A stretch of DNA of 20,387 bases from a bacterium UBA2219 (GCA_002327765.1 DCUH01000098.1:24293-44679); one strand, 5' to 3'. Counted from the first letter of the stretch, positions 7,410 through 14,976 are shown. Notes: a model not told the origin generated them from the letters alone. Numbers and translations are program-made.

Positions 7410-8081
7410 TCAGCGGGCGGGGCGCCCGACTCCCTGCGCCAGCAGGATGATCCGGCTTTCCTTCAATCCCAGCGCCCTGGCGAGCGCGGGCCGGTCGATG
7501 GACGCCCGGGCCCCGGTCGCCAGCTCTTCACTGGCGCAGAACAGGTAGATGTTCTGGCTGATGTAGCCGGCGTCCGCCCAGGCCATCTGCAGCGCCTCGG
7601 GATCCTTCCCGCCGCCGGGTATCCTGGACGCGTCCGCGACCAGCAGCAGCGTCAGCGGAGCGTCTTTCGCGAAGGACTGGACGCCGGTGAGCGCGCGATG
7701 GTCGCCCGCAGCGACCGGGAGCAGCCGGTTGGCCGCCGCGTCGTAGAGGAACGTACCGTCGGCCCGGACCACCAGCAGCTCGATCTCCTGCCGGTTGCGG
7801 GCGGAAGGCGCGGTCCGCTTCCCGTTCCCCGGGCGGTTGATCCCCCAGGCCGCCCACAGCAGGTTCGAGAGCGTCTGCGCCGGGATCGGGTCGGGGGCGA
7901 AGGCGCGGCTGGTCGCGCGGAGGGCGAGCGCCTGCATCAGCGGTTTGCCGCCGTTGGTCTGCGGCGGGGGCAGGGGGACGGCGGCCGGTTCCCCCGCCGC
8001 GGCCGGGGGAGCGGGACCCGTTCCGCACAGGATCAGCATCAGGAAAACGCAGATGGTGCATCGCCGCGTGTGGTTGCGCAT
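7410..8081 (-). CDS. Secreted SagB/ThcOx-type nitroreductase
   Basis: This 223-residue protein has an N-terminal signal (MRNHTRRC, then CVFLMLILCGTG, ending near PAAAGE). A compact nitroreductase fold follows: ALALRATSRAFAPDPIP carries the Arg/Ser cluster that binds the FMN phosphate, LSNLLWAAWGINRP is the helix-loop typical of the SagB-like subgroup, and the C-terminal half has DAGYISQNIYLFCASEELAT and ALGL. Members bind FMN and catalyse varied two-electron oxidations or reductions. SagB proper oxidises azolines in peptide natural products, but no cyclodehydratase or precursor gene is present here. GGAGGT sits 5 bases before the ATG. It is the first gene of the leftward run and is divergent from the B12-type radical SAM gene across 131 bases. 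Export is the unusual point. Confidence 0.82.
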   Translation of the reverse strand: MRNHTRRCTICVFLMLILCGTGPAPPAAAGEPAAVPLPPPQTNGGKPLMQALALRATSRAFAPDPIPAQTLSNLLWAAWGINRPGNGKRTAPSARNRQEIELLVVRADGTFLYDAAANRLLPVAAGDHRALTGVQSFAKDAPLTLLLVADASRIPGGGKDPEALQMAWADAGYISQNIYLFCASEELATGARASIDRPALARALGLKESRIILLAQGVGRPAR

Positions 8082-8212
8082 GAGTGACCTCCGCCTCCCA
8101 GTTTACCCAAAGCGGGGGCGGTCGCCGCGACAAACGCACCGCCGGGGATCCGGCATCTTTCGCCCGCCCCGGCCCGGGAATAGAATCGAACCGTGGTCTT
8201 CGAGGTGGATGC

Positions 8213-9481
8213 GTGAACGTGCTGCTCATATCGGCGAACACCGAGACGATGAACATGCCGCCCCTCCCGCTGGGGCTGGCATGCGTCGCGGCCGCTACCC
8301 GGAAGGCGGGCCACGCCGTTACGATGGCCGACCTCATGTTCCGCGAGGACGGCGTCCGTTCGATCCCGGTGCTTCTCGACGAGGTCCGCCCGGACGTCGT
8401 CGGGATCTCCGTCCGCAACATCGACGACCAGAACATGGAGCGCCCGAAGTTCCTGCTCGATTCGATCCGGGAGGTCGTCGCGGGCTGCCGCGAGGCGTGC
8501 CGCGCTCCCATCGTGCTGGGCGGAGCGGGCTACACGATCTTCCCGGAAAGCGCCCTGCGGCGCCTGGGTGCGGACATGGGAGTCCGGGGGGAGGGGGAGA
8601 CGGCGTTCCCCGCCCTGCTGGAGCGGCTCGCCCGCGGCGCGCCGGTTTCGGACCTTCACGGCGTCTGCCTTCCGGGCAGGCCTTCCGCGCCCGCGCGCTT
8701 CGAGACGGACCTGGACGGCCTTCCTCTGCCGGAACCCGCCCTCTGGGTCCCCCCCGGGATCGGCGCCCTGGACCTCTGGGTGCCGGTCCAGACCCGGCGC
8801 GGCTGCCCCATGGGCTGCATCTACTGCCCCAATCCCGCGATCGAGGGGAGGGCGGTCCGGAGGCGGTCGCCGGAGCGCGTCGCGGAATGGCTCGCGGTCT
8901 TGAGAGACGCCGGGGCGCGCGACTTCAATTTCGTCGACAACACCTTCAACCTCCCGCAGCTCTATGCGAAGGCCCTTTGCCGCGCGATCCTCCGGGAGGG
9001 GCTGGATATCCGCATGTGGTGCATCGTCTACCCGAAATGGGTCGACGCGGAGCTGGTCGCCCTCATGGCGGAGGCCGGCTGCCGTCGGGTCAGCCTCGGC
9101 TTCGAGAGCGGCTCCGACCGGATGCTGCGCGCGTTGAACAAGCACTACCGCGCGGAGGACGTGGAGGAGGTTTCGAGGATGTTCCGGGAAGCGGGGATCG
9201 CGCGGGACGGGTTCCTGCTGCTCGGCGGTCCCGGGGAGACGAAGGACAGCGTCGAGGAAAGCCTGTCCTTCGCCGATTCGCTGGGACTCGACGCCTTGAG
9301 GATCACCGCGGGGATCCGGATCTACCCGGGGACCCCGCTGGCGGCCGCCGCCGTCGAGGAGGGGGTGCTGGAACGGGAGGACGACCTGCTCGAGCCGCGC
9401 TTCTACCTGGCCGAAGGGCTGCGGGACTGGCTGCCGGAGCGGGTCGCGGCGTACCGCTCGCGGCGGGATTGGGTCGCCTGA
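8213..9481 (+). CDS. Radical SAM protein with N-terminal B12-binding-type domain
   Basis: This 422-residue protein starts at GTG (8213-8215), chosen because GAGGTGG lies upstream and the first strand MNVLLISAN then begins correctly; the frame upstream has no conserved content. Residues 1-145 have the Rossmann-like pattern of cobalamin-binding domains (PPLPLGLACVAAATRKAGH, RPDVVGISVRNID, VLGGAGYTIFPE, GEGETAFPALLE) but show no DxHxxG, so cobalamin would bind base-off without a protein His, or not at all. The radical SAM core has C198/C202/C205 (CPMGCIYC) for the [4Fe-4S]-SAM cluster, plus FNFVDNTFN, GFESGSDRMLRALNK and GFLLLGGPGE. The substrate is not identifiable. A TAGAAT element at 8181-8186 is a plausible -10 with a poor -35. 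It converges on the flavin reductase gene with 19 bases between them. Confidence 0.88.
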   Translation: MNVLLISANTETMNMPPLPLGLACVAAATRKAGHAVTMADLMFREDGVRSIPVLLDEVRPDVVGISVRNIDDQNMERPKFLLDSIREVVAGCREACRAPIVLGGAGYTIFPESALRRLGADMGVRGEGETAFPALLERLARGAPVSDLHGVCLPGRPSAPARFETDLDGLPLPEPALWVPPGIGALDLWVPVQTRRGCPMGCIYCPNPAIEGRAVRRRSPERVAEWLAVLRDAGARDFNFVDNTFNLPQLYAKALCRAILREGLDIRMWCIVYPKWVDAELVALMAEAGCRRVSLGFESGSDRMLRALNKHYRAEDVEEVSRMFREAGIARDGFLLLGGPGETKDSVEESLSFADSLGLDALRITAGIRIYPGTPLAAAAVEEGVLEREDDLLEPRFYLAEGLRDWLPERVAAYRSRRDWVA

Positions 9482-9500
9482 CGGCCCGGCCCGGCCGGCT

Positions 9501-10064
9501 TCAGGGCCGGTATCCCTTCCCGACGCTCCACGCCTGCGCGACGCGGTCCCCCAGCTTCCAGTATCCCTTGTCGGGAAAGGTGAACAGCAGCGGCGCGATG
9601 ACGGGCCAGTCCGGGGCGCCGTCTTTCAGGGCCGCCTCGTCCACGTAGACGTTGGCCACTTCGCCGAAGTAGACCGTGTCCGCCGGGAATTCCACCGTCT
9701 TGACCAGCCTGCACTCGGCGGCCAGGCGGCAGGCCTTGATCATCGGCGCGTATTCGAGCCGGCCGGAGAACGTCTCGAACACGTCCCCCTTGTCCGCCTG
9801 CCTGCCGGAATGGAGCCCGCACCAGTCCGTCGCCTCCACGATGTCCGCCCCGGGAAGGTTGACGCTGAACGTCCCGTTGGACGAGATCCCCGTCGCGGTG
9901 TGGTGCCGGGGATTCAGCCCGCAGGCGACAACGACGGGCTCGTAATTGACGATGCCGACGAACGCGGCGGGCATGAAGTTGGGGGCATCGTCCACCATGG
10001 CGCCGATCAGCGCGACGGGCATGGGCAGGACGAAGGGGCCGGGGTCCAGCCGGATCTTTTTCAT
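9501..10064 (-). CDS. Flavin reductase-like / flavoredoxin family protein
   Basis: This 187-residue cytoplasmic protein matches the FMN-binding split-barrel family of flavin reductases and flavoredoxins. It shows the typical N-terminal VLPMPVALIGAMVDDAPNFMPAAF, VGIVNYEPVVVACGLNP, HHTATGISSNGTFSVNLP (about 54-71, FMN-binding region) and ATDWCGLHSGRQADKGDVF. Members reduce flavins with NAD(P)H or act as FMN electron carriers in anaerobes. The length is normal for the family. A strong GGGAGGAGG precedes the ATG. The gene stands alone on the - strand between two + strand genes, with 189 bases to the fabI start. Confidence 0.87.
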   Translation of the reverse strand: MKKIRLDPGPFVLPMPVALIGAMVDDAPNFMPAAFVGIVNYEPVVVACGLNPRHHTATGISSNGTFSVNLPGADIVEATDWCGLHSGRQADKGDVFETFSGRLEYAPMIKACRLAAECRLVKTVEFPADTVYFGEVANVYVDEAALKDGAPDWPVIAPLLFTFPDKGYWKLGDRVAQAWSVGKGYRP

Positions 10065-10186
10065 GGTCCTCCTCCCGGGTAGATCGCTCCATCGCCTCCT
10101 ATTATGGATGGGAACGCCGGGACATGCAGGTCAAATCGTCGCGTCCCGGGCCCTTGCCGGAAGGAGCTTTCGGAGGTCCCTTCAAG

Positions 10187-10210
10187 AAAACCGGGCGGTC
10201 TCTCGCCCGG
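10187..10210 (-). terminator. Hairpin plus T-run on the - strand, upstream of fabI
   Basis: A perfect 7-bp stem (10191-10197 pairing with 10204-10210) closes a 6-base loop. Read on the - strand, the stem is followed by TTTTCTT, the form of a rho-independent terminator. No - strand gene lies immediately to its right, so it would only stop antisense transcription entering from fabI. Its right arm ends 7 bases before a TAAAAT -10-like element (10217-10222) for fabI, so it could instead be an operator or a bidirectional structure. Confidence 0.4.
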
Positions 10211-10253
10211 ATTCTGTAAAATGATGTTTGATCGAATCATCAGGGGGTGCGCA

Positions 10254-11069
10254 GTGGGGATTCTCGAAGGGAAGAAGGGTCTGATCCTCGGCGTCGCCAA
10301 CGACAAGTCGATCGCCTGGGGGATCGCGAAGTCCTGCCGCCGCGAAGGGGCGGAAATCGGATTCAACTATCTCGGGGAGACGCTGCTGAAACGCGTCCGC
10401 CCCCTGGCGGAATCGGTCGGATCGGACTTCGTCGAACCGCTCGACGTCGGCGACGACGCCCAGCTGGACGAGTTCTTCGCCAGGGTCGAGGCCCGGTGGG
10501 GGCGGCTCGATTTCCTCGTACACTCGATCGCCTTCGCCGGGAAGGACTCCCTGAAAGGGAATTTCCGGGACGTCTCGCGCGCCGATTTCCACCTCGCGCT
10601 CGACATTTCCGCCTATTCCTTCGTCGCCTGCGCGCGGAGGGCGGCGCGGCTGATGGGGCCGGGCGGCTCCATGGTGACGATGACGTACCTCGGGGCGGTG
10701 CGCGCCATCCCGAACTACAACGTGATGGGCGTCGCCAAGGCGGCCCTCGAGGCGTCGACCCGGTTCCTGGCGTTCGATCTCGGGAAGGACGGGATCCGCG
10801 TCAACGCGATCTCGGCCGGCCCGATCCGCACGCTGGCCGCCTCCGGCGTGGCCGATTTCCGGCGGCTGATGGAGAAGAACGCCCGCGGGGCGATGCTCCG
10901 CAGGAACGTGACCCGGGAGGAGGTCGGCAACGCCGCCGTCTACCTCCTTTCGGACTGGTCTTCCGGCGTCACCGGCGAAGTGCACTACGTCGACGCGGGG
11001 TTCAACATCGGCGCGGGCGATCCCGGCGTCGAGGACGCCCCGTCCGGCGCTCCCTCCGACCGCACCTGA
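10254..11069 (+). CDS. fabI: Enoyl-[acyl-carrier-protein] reductase [NADH]
   Basis: This 271-residue enzyme catalyses the last reduction of the fatty acid elongation cycle, trans-2-enoyl-ACP to acyl-ACP using NADH. The start is the GTG at 10254-10256, giving MGILEGKKGLILGVANDKSIAWGIA, which aligns with the usual FabI N-terminus; GGGGG precedes it. An ATG further upstream (10221) would add a non-conserved extension. Visible FabI features are the NAD-binding GVANDKSIAWGI, LVHSIAF, Y145 (MTYLG), the catalytic Tyr155-x6-Lys162 (YNVMGVAK) and the C-terminal block VNAISAGPIRTLAASGV. A strong terminator follows. The gene stands apart from other fatty acid synthesis genes. This is the classical triclosan target type. 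Confidence 0.96.
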   Translation: MGILEGKKGLILGVANDKSIAWGIAKSCRREGAEIGFNYLGETLLKRVRPLAESVGSDFVEPLDVGDDAQLDEFFARVEARWGRLDFLVHSIAFAGKDSLKGNFRDVSRADFHLALDISAYSFVACARRAARLMGPGGSMVTMTYLGAVRAIPNYNVMGVAKAALEASTRFLAFDLGKDGIRVNAISAGPIRTLAASGVADFRRLMEKNARGAMLRRNVTREEVGNAAVYLLSDWSSGVTGEVHYVDAGFNIGAGDPGVEDAPSGAPSDRT

Positions 11070-11077
11070 CCTTCCCG

Positions 11078-11103
11078 GGGGGCCGGCCCTGCGGCCGGCC
11101 CCC
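11078..11103 (+). terminator. Rho-independent terminator after fabI
   Basis: A perfect 11-bp GC-only stem (11078-11088 pairing with 11093-11103) has a CTGC tetraloop and begins 8 bases after the fabI stop. It is followed by GACTTTCTT, an interrupted T-run. It should end the fabI transcript before the DUF5602 gene, which therefore needs its own promoter. Confidence 0.75.
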
Positions 11104-11206
11104 GACTTTCTTCGCGAAACGGCCATCCGTTCGCCGGGGCGCGCCATCTCAATCATATAAATCCCGATTTTCGGGACCTGGAGGGGGCAGCGGAAGGAGG
11201 TGTGCG

Positions 11207-12058
11207 ATGGACGAAGATCGGAATGCGAAAAACTTTTGCGCATGCGAAGCGCGAAACAATACGCCGGGGTTGTTTCTCCCGGTCGTCGCGCTGATTTCGG
11301 CTTTCCTGCTGATCGTCGCGCTGCCGGTCTTCACGGCCGACGCGCCGGAAGGCCGCCCGGAGGCGAGGATGGTTCCCGGCGAGCTCAAGACCATGGGGAA
11401 CGGCGTGATCTGGTCGTGGGTGGGATACGATTCCGGAGGAACGCCGGCCGCGATCGGCGTGACCTTCACCGAGTCGGCGTTGTCCGGCCTGCCGGAAAAG
11501 ACGCCGCCCGGCGGTCATTCCATAGACTACGAACTGGAGCTTCCGAAGCGCGCCGGGGTCGCTCCGTACAACCACATCGTGGTGAACTGGAACCCCGCGG
11601 GGCACGTCCCGCCGGGAGTGTACGACGTCCCCCACTTCGATTTCCATTTCTACATGATCACCCCGGAGGAAAGGAACCGGATCACCGTGAAGAAGGAGGA
11701 CCTGGCCCGGCATGCAAGGAAGCCGCCCGCGAAGTTCGTCCCGGCGGGCTACATCCTTCCGGACGGGACCCAGGAGCCCCGAATGGGGTCGCATTGGATC
11801 GATCCCGAAGGGCCGGAATTCCATAACCAGCCGTTCCGGAAGACGTTCATATACGGCTCCTACGACGGGCACGTGACGTTTTACGAGCCGATGATCTCGC
11901 TGGCCTATCTGCTGGAGAACCGGACCAACGCCGCCGAAGCCATCAAGCTTCCGGCTTCCTACGAAAAGCGCGGGTACTACCCGGTCGCATATGCCGTGAA
12001 ATACGACGCCGTTCGAAGGGAATACTCCGTATCGCTGGAGGGCATGACGATAAGGTGA
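11207..12058 (+). CDS. Membrane-anchored DUF5602 / TTHB210-like protein
   Basis: This 283-residue protein has a cytoplasmic N-terminus of 20 residues, one hydrophobic segment (about 21-44) acting as signal or anchor, and an extracytoplasmic domain. That domain resembles the DUF5602/TTHB210-like family: GVTFTESALSGLPEKTP, YNHIVVNWNPAGHVPPGVYDVPHFDFHFYM (the His-rich HFDFHFYM is at 143-150), PEFHNQPFRKTFIYGSYDGHVTFYEPM. The clustered His residues suggest metal binding. In Thermus the namesake gene is linked to an ECF sigma/anti-sigma pair; no such pair is present here. The ATG is set by GGAAGGAGG at ideal spacing. A TATAAA at 11156-11161 may be its -10, though no good -35 is seen. It is separated from fabI by a terminator. 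Family call moderate, function unknown. Confidence 0.75.
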   Translation: MDEDRNAKNFCACEARNNTPGLFLPVVALISAFLLIVALPVFTADAPEGRPEARMVPGELKTMGNGVIWSWVGYDSGGTPAAIGVTFTESALSGLPEKTPPGGHSIDYELELPKRAGVAPYNHIVVNWNPAGHVPPGVYDVPHFDFHFYMITPEERNRITVKKEDLARHARKPPAKFVPAGYILPDGTQEPRMGSHWIDPEGPEFHNQPFRKTFIYGSYDGHVTFYEPMISLAYLLENRTNAAEAIKLPASYEKRGYYPVAYAVKYDAVRREYSVSLEGMTIR

Positions 12059-12080
12059 CCGCTTCCCGGAAAGCGGTCTT
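12057..12080 (+). terminator. Possible terminator overlapping the DUF5602 stop codon
   Basis: An 8-bp perfect stem (12057-12064 pairing with 12071-12078) with a 6-base loop begins inside the TGA stop (12056-12058). It is followed by TTATCC rather than a true T-run, so it is weak as an intrinsic terminator. Confidence 0.35.
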
Positions 12081-12179
12081 ATCCACATTCTCTGTGGGCA
12101 GCCTGTGGATTTCCCTGTGGAAGGGGAGCGCGGTTCGCGTCCCGCCGGGGCGCTCCTCGGGCTGCCTTGTTTTTAGGCG

Positions 12180-13763
12180 TCACGATCCCTCCAGGATCTC
12201 GGGAATCGGCCGGCCGTCGACATCCGGCAGCGGAACTCCGAGCAGTTGCGTGAAGGTGGGGGCGAAATCCATAAGGGAAACGGTCCTGTCCATGCGGCCC
12301 GGCCGGATCCCCTTTCCCGAGGCGATGAAAAGCCCCTCCGGCCGATGGTCCCCGGTGCGGCAGCCCCAGTTGATCCCCTCGACGATGCCTATCTTCCCCG
12401 AAGTGACCCGTATCGTGCTCCGTTTCGGTATCCCCGCCACCGCGCTCCCGATCGGGACCTCGTCGTTCCACTCGATGAGCAGGTCGGGCAGGTGGTTCAG
12501 CCTATCGCCCTGGTATAACGAATCCGTTCTTTTCACGCTCCGGATCATGGGGGCCCCGGTCTCGTGATCGACGATCTCCAGGAGGTCCCGGGCCAGTTCC
12601 CGGCAGAAGGAATCCATCTCCTCCCCGGGGCGCATCCTGCCGGCGGGCTCCCTGCCCGCGAGATTCACGCGGATGCCGCTTACGAGGTACCCGTTCTCGT
12701 GCGGGAAGCAGCTGCTTTTCTCCAGGTCGATGCGGGAACACGAATACGGAACAGGATCCCGGCGTTCGGCCCGCCACCCGCGCAGGCGGTCGCGGACCGG
12801 CCTGAGAGCCCGTTTCGCCCACTCGGGGACCCGGTCCCGGACCCGGGAAAGAGAGTTCCCGGGGGCCTCGTCCCCCCGGGGAGCGAGCGGCTCGGCGGCA
12901 TGCAGCCGGACGAGGATCTTCGGCAGCAGCCTTTCCGCGCCGATGTTGTGCGCCATGCGGTGGCTCGCCAGGAAAACGACGATCGTGTCGTCGCCGACTT
13001 CCGCAAGGATCTCCCCGATCGCCGCGTCGATGGCCACGTAAACGTCGCGGACCGGGTCCCCGACGACGGACGCGGTCTCCGGGTCGTGGGAGGGATGGCT
13101 CGCGTCATGAAGGTGCCAGCACTGATGCCCGGCGCAGTGGGCTTCGGAGAAGACCTGGGCCATGAAATCCCAGCGATCCGAGCGCAGGTAGTGTTTCGTC
13201 AGCTCCGTTTTCTTTTCCACGCCCCGGATCAACCGGTCCCGGAAATCGCGATACCCTTCCGGAGTCCGCGGAAAGGCGTCGCACGACTCCCGCCAGGGGT
13301 GGTTTCCGAACCGGGCCAGGACCTCCCGCTTCAACCCGCGCGGCCATGCGCAGAAACCGTACATGGGATCGTGGGAGCCCCATTCCACCATCTGGATTCC
13401 GTTTATGTTCTTCGTGATGAAGGACAGGGGGATGTCGAGGATGGCGACCTTTCTGCCGGAAGAGGAGAGGGGAACCCAGAACGGGTCGTTTTCGATGAAG
13501 GCGCCGGCGTCGCATCGGTGGAACCCGTACGATCCCGGCCTCAGCTGGACCAGCCGGTGGAAGCCGTGGCGGGCGGGTGTGACCCCCGTGTACAGCGAAG
13601 GCCACGTGGAGCCTTCGTAAAAGCCTTCCATGCTTACGGTGTCTCCGACCAATCCCCCGGCAGACAGCGCGCGCAGGTTCTCCATCGTCCCGTCCGAAAC
13701 GAGGGACCCGATCAGCTGCTTGTCTCCCGCATCCATCGCGAGAAAGAGGACTTTCGCGGACAT
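12180..13763 (-). CDS. Alkaline phosphatase superfamily (type I phosphodiesterase/nucleotide pyrophosphatase-like) protein
   Basis: This 527-residue protein has the alkaline-phosphatase superfamily layout: VLFLAMDAGD (D11, metal ligand), GSTWPSLYTGVTPARHGFHR with the Ser52/Thr53 nucleophile region, VFSEAHCAGHQCWHLHD (207-220), VFLASHRMAHNIG (264-275) and the C-terminal GDHRPEGLF (His473), then LMDFAPTFTQLLGVPLPDVDGRPI. Such enzymes cleave phospho-, phosphono- or sulfo-esters with two metals. Two motifs differ from the usual form: the D of the D-x-x-x-H pair is His209, and the S-D-H-G motif reads S-H-R-M. No signal peptide or membrane helix is obvious, so it may act in the cytoplasm. It lies 9 bases after the radical SAM gene and is surely co-transcribed with it. 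Substrate unknown. Confidence 0.85.
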   Translation of the reverse strand: MSAKVLFLAMDAGDKQLIGSLVSDGTMENLRALSAGGLVGDTVSMEGFYEGSTWPSLYTGVTPARHGFHRLVQLRPGSYGFHRCDAGAFIENDPFWVPLSSSGRKVAILDIPLSFITKNINGIQMVEWGSHDPMYGFCAWPRGLKREVLARFGNHPWRESCDAFPRTPEGYRDFRDRLIRGVEKKTELTKHYLRSDRWDFMAQVFSEAHCAGHQCWHLHDASHPSHDPETASVVGDPVRDVYVAIDAAIGEILAEVGDDTIVVFLASHRMAHNIGAERLLPKILVRLHAAEPLAPRGDEAPGNSLSRVRDRVPEWAKRALRPVRDRLRGWRAERRDPVPYSCSRIDLEKSSCFPHENGYLVSGIRVNLAGREPAGRMRPGEEMDSFCRELARDLLEIVDHETGAPMIRSVKRTDSLYQGDRLNHLPDLLIEWNDEVPIGSAVAGIPKRSTIRVTSGKIGIVEGINWGCRTGDHRPEGLFIASGKGIRPGRMDRTVSLMDFAPTFTQLLGVPLPDVDGRPIPEILEGS

Positions 13764-13772
13764 GGGGATATC

Positions 13773-14924
13773 CTACCCGAACGCGTACATCCAGCTGCAC
13801 CTCTTGCACGCCGGAAATTGCTTCACGCGGAACAGGGCGGAGCGGAATTTCCGCGCCTTTTCGCCTTTCCATATTTCCGCGATGTCCTGTTCGCGGATGT
13901 TGCCGAGGACGTGGTCGTCGATCCATTCGTCGGGGCAGAACAGCACGTCGCCGTTGGGCTTGACGACGACCCCCCGCAGCGGGGCGATGCATCGCTTCCT
14001 GGCGCACGGGCCATCGGAGTAATAATGGACGAGATCCCCGCGCCCCAGATCGGGGAACATGGAAATTTTCGGCAAGTCGCGGATTCCGGCGATTTCATCG
14101 GCCAGCGCCGCGGGATCCGGCACCTCGTAATCCGGCGCCAGGTGGCTGGCGGCCCCCGGGGCGCGGCAGCCAAGGCTTCGAAGGACCGCCTCCCGGTGCT
14201 TCGACAACTCGCCGGGCGTGATGTACCGGAGGAGGTGGATCACCAGCGAATCGAACCCGTCGTTCGTGGCGTTCCGGATCGAGCAGATCGCTCTTTCGAC
14301 GCCGCCCAGGAGGCGGTTGTTGATCGTCATGTTCACGCGGACGACGGGCCTGGAACACGATCGCGCTTTCTTGAACTCCGAAATTCTCCGGATTGCGGCC
14401 GTCGCCTTTTCGAAGGACCCCCGCCCCCTTTCCCGGTCGTGGATCTCCCTGTCGCCGTCGATGGAAAAATAGATGGTGTCCACCCCGATGGACAGCAGCT
14501 CCGCCGTCTTGTCGTTGTCGAGCAGAAGCCCGTTCGTGGTGAAGGAAACCGGTATCCCGTGGCTTTTCACGTGGCCCAGGATCGGGAGGAAATCGCTTCG
14601 AACGAACGGCTCCGTCCCGCCGATGTATATGCCGGGCTTGTACCCGGCGATCCGGTCCACGAAATCGAACACTTCCCGGCGGGTCAGTTCCCGGTCCCCG
14701 TATCGGTCGCCGATGCCCCGCGTCCCGTGGTACCAGCACATCCTGCAGGAAAGGTTACAGCGATGGCTCAGCTCGATGTCGAAAAAAACCGGGTCTCCCG
14801 GCGGCAGGAGGAAATCCAGGCCGAGCACCCGGCATGCCGTTTTCCCGAGGCGCTTCGCCCCGGACACGCCTTTCCGGACCATCTCCCGGAGAGGGGGGGC
14901 GTCGTCTTTCGTCGTCTTCCGCAC
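13773..14924 (-). CDS. Radical SAM/SPASM domain protein
   Basis: This protein of about 383 residues carries Cys56/60/63 (CNLSCRMC) for the SAM-binding [4Fe-4S] cluster, then YIGGTEPFVRSDFLPIL (variant of the GGEP motif), SFTTNGLLLDN and YFSIDGDREIHD. The C-terminus is a SPASM auxiliary-cluster domain with Cys307, Cys312, Cys330 (DVLFCPDEW), Cys373 and Cys376 (CKRC), followed by SWMYAFG. SPASM enzymes modify peptides, proteins or small molecules. The start is uncertain: the GTG at 14922-14924 has its GGGAGG 18 bases upstream, and the first Met codon (residue 15) has GGGAG directly adjacent. A - strand TATAAG (14969-14974) may be its -10. The phosphodiesterase gene follows after 9 bases, suggesting a shared pathway, perhaps modification of a glycan or lipid head group (inference). 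Confidence 0.87.
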   Translation of the reverse strand: MRKTTKDDAPPLREMVRKGVSGAKRLGKTACRVLGLDFLLPPGDPVFFDIELSHRCNLSCRMCWYHGTRGIGDRYGDRELTRREVFDFVDRIAGYKPGIYIGGTEPFVRSDFLPILGHVKSHGIPVSFTTNGLLLDNDKTAELLSIGVDTIYFSIDGDREIHDRERGRGSFEKATAAIRRISEFKKARSCSRPVVRVNMTINNRLLGGVERAICSIRNATNDGFDSLVIHLLRYITPGELSKHREAVLRSLGCRAPGAASHLAPDYEVPDPAALADEIAGIRDLPKISMFPDLGRGDLVHYYSDGPCARKRCIAPLRGVVVKPNGDVLFCPDEWIDDHVLGNIREQDIAEIWKGEKARKFRSALFRVKQFPACKRCSWMYAFG

Positions 14925-14947
14925 GTCGGTGATTCCGGATTCCTCCC

Positions 14948-14976
14948 GTGATATCCGTCCAGGGTCATCTTATAGT
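14948..14976 (+). promoter_or_regulatory. Sigma-70-type promoter for the small membrane protein
   Basis: GTGATA (14948-14953, 4 of 6 matches to the -35) and TATAGT (14971-14976, 5 of 6 to the -10) are separated by 17 bases on the + strand. A transcript would begin near 14983, about 55 bases before the ATG at 15039. The -10 overlaps a - strand TATAAG (14969-14974), so the same TATA core may serve both divergent genes. Confidence 0.4.

Noticed and set aside
8164..8200. tRNA T-loop-like GGTTCGATTC on the - strand
   Set aside because: The flanking bases do not form a T stem, and no anticodon or acceptor stem is found; a similar sequence near 14250 lies inside the radical SAM gene.
9486..9510. 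Hairpin between the convergent radical SAM and flavin reductase genes
   Set aside because: The 7-bp GC stem (9486-9492 with 9504-9510) has an 11-base loop, no T-run on either strand, and extends into the flavin reductase stop region; likely chance in GC-rich DNA.
10104..10253. N-terminal extension of fabI to upstream start codons
   Set aside because: The added residues are not FabI-like, and the GTG at 10254 gives the conserved family start with a suitable ribosome binding site.
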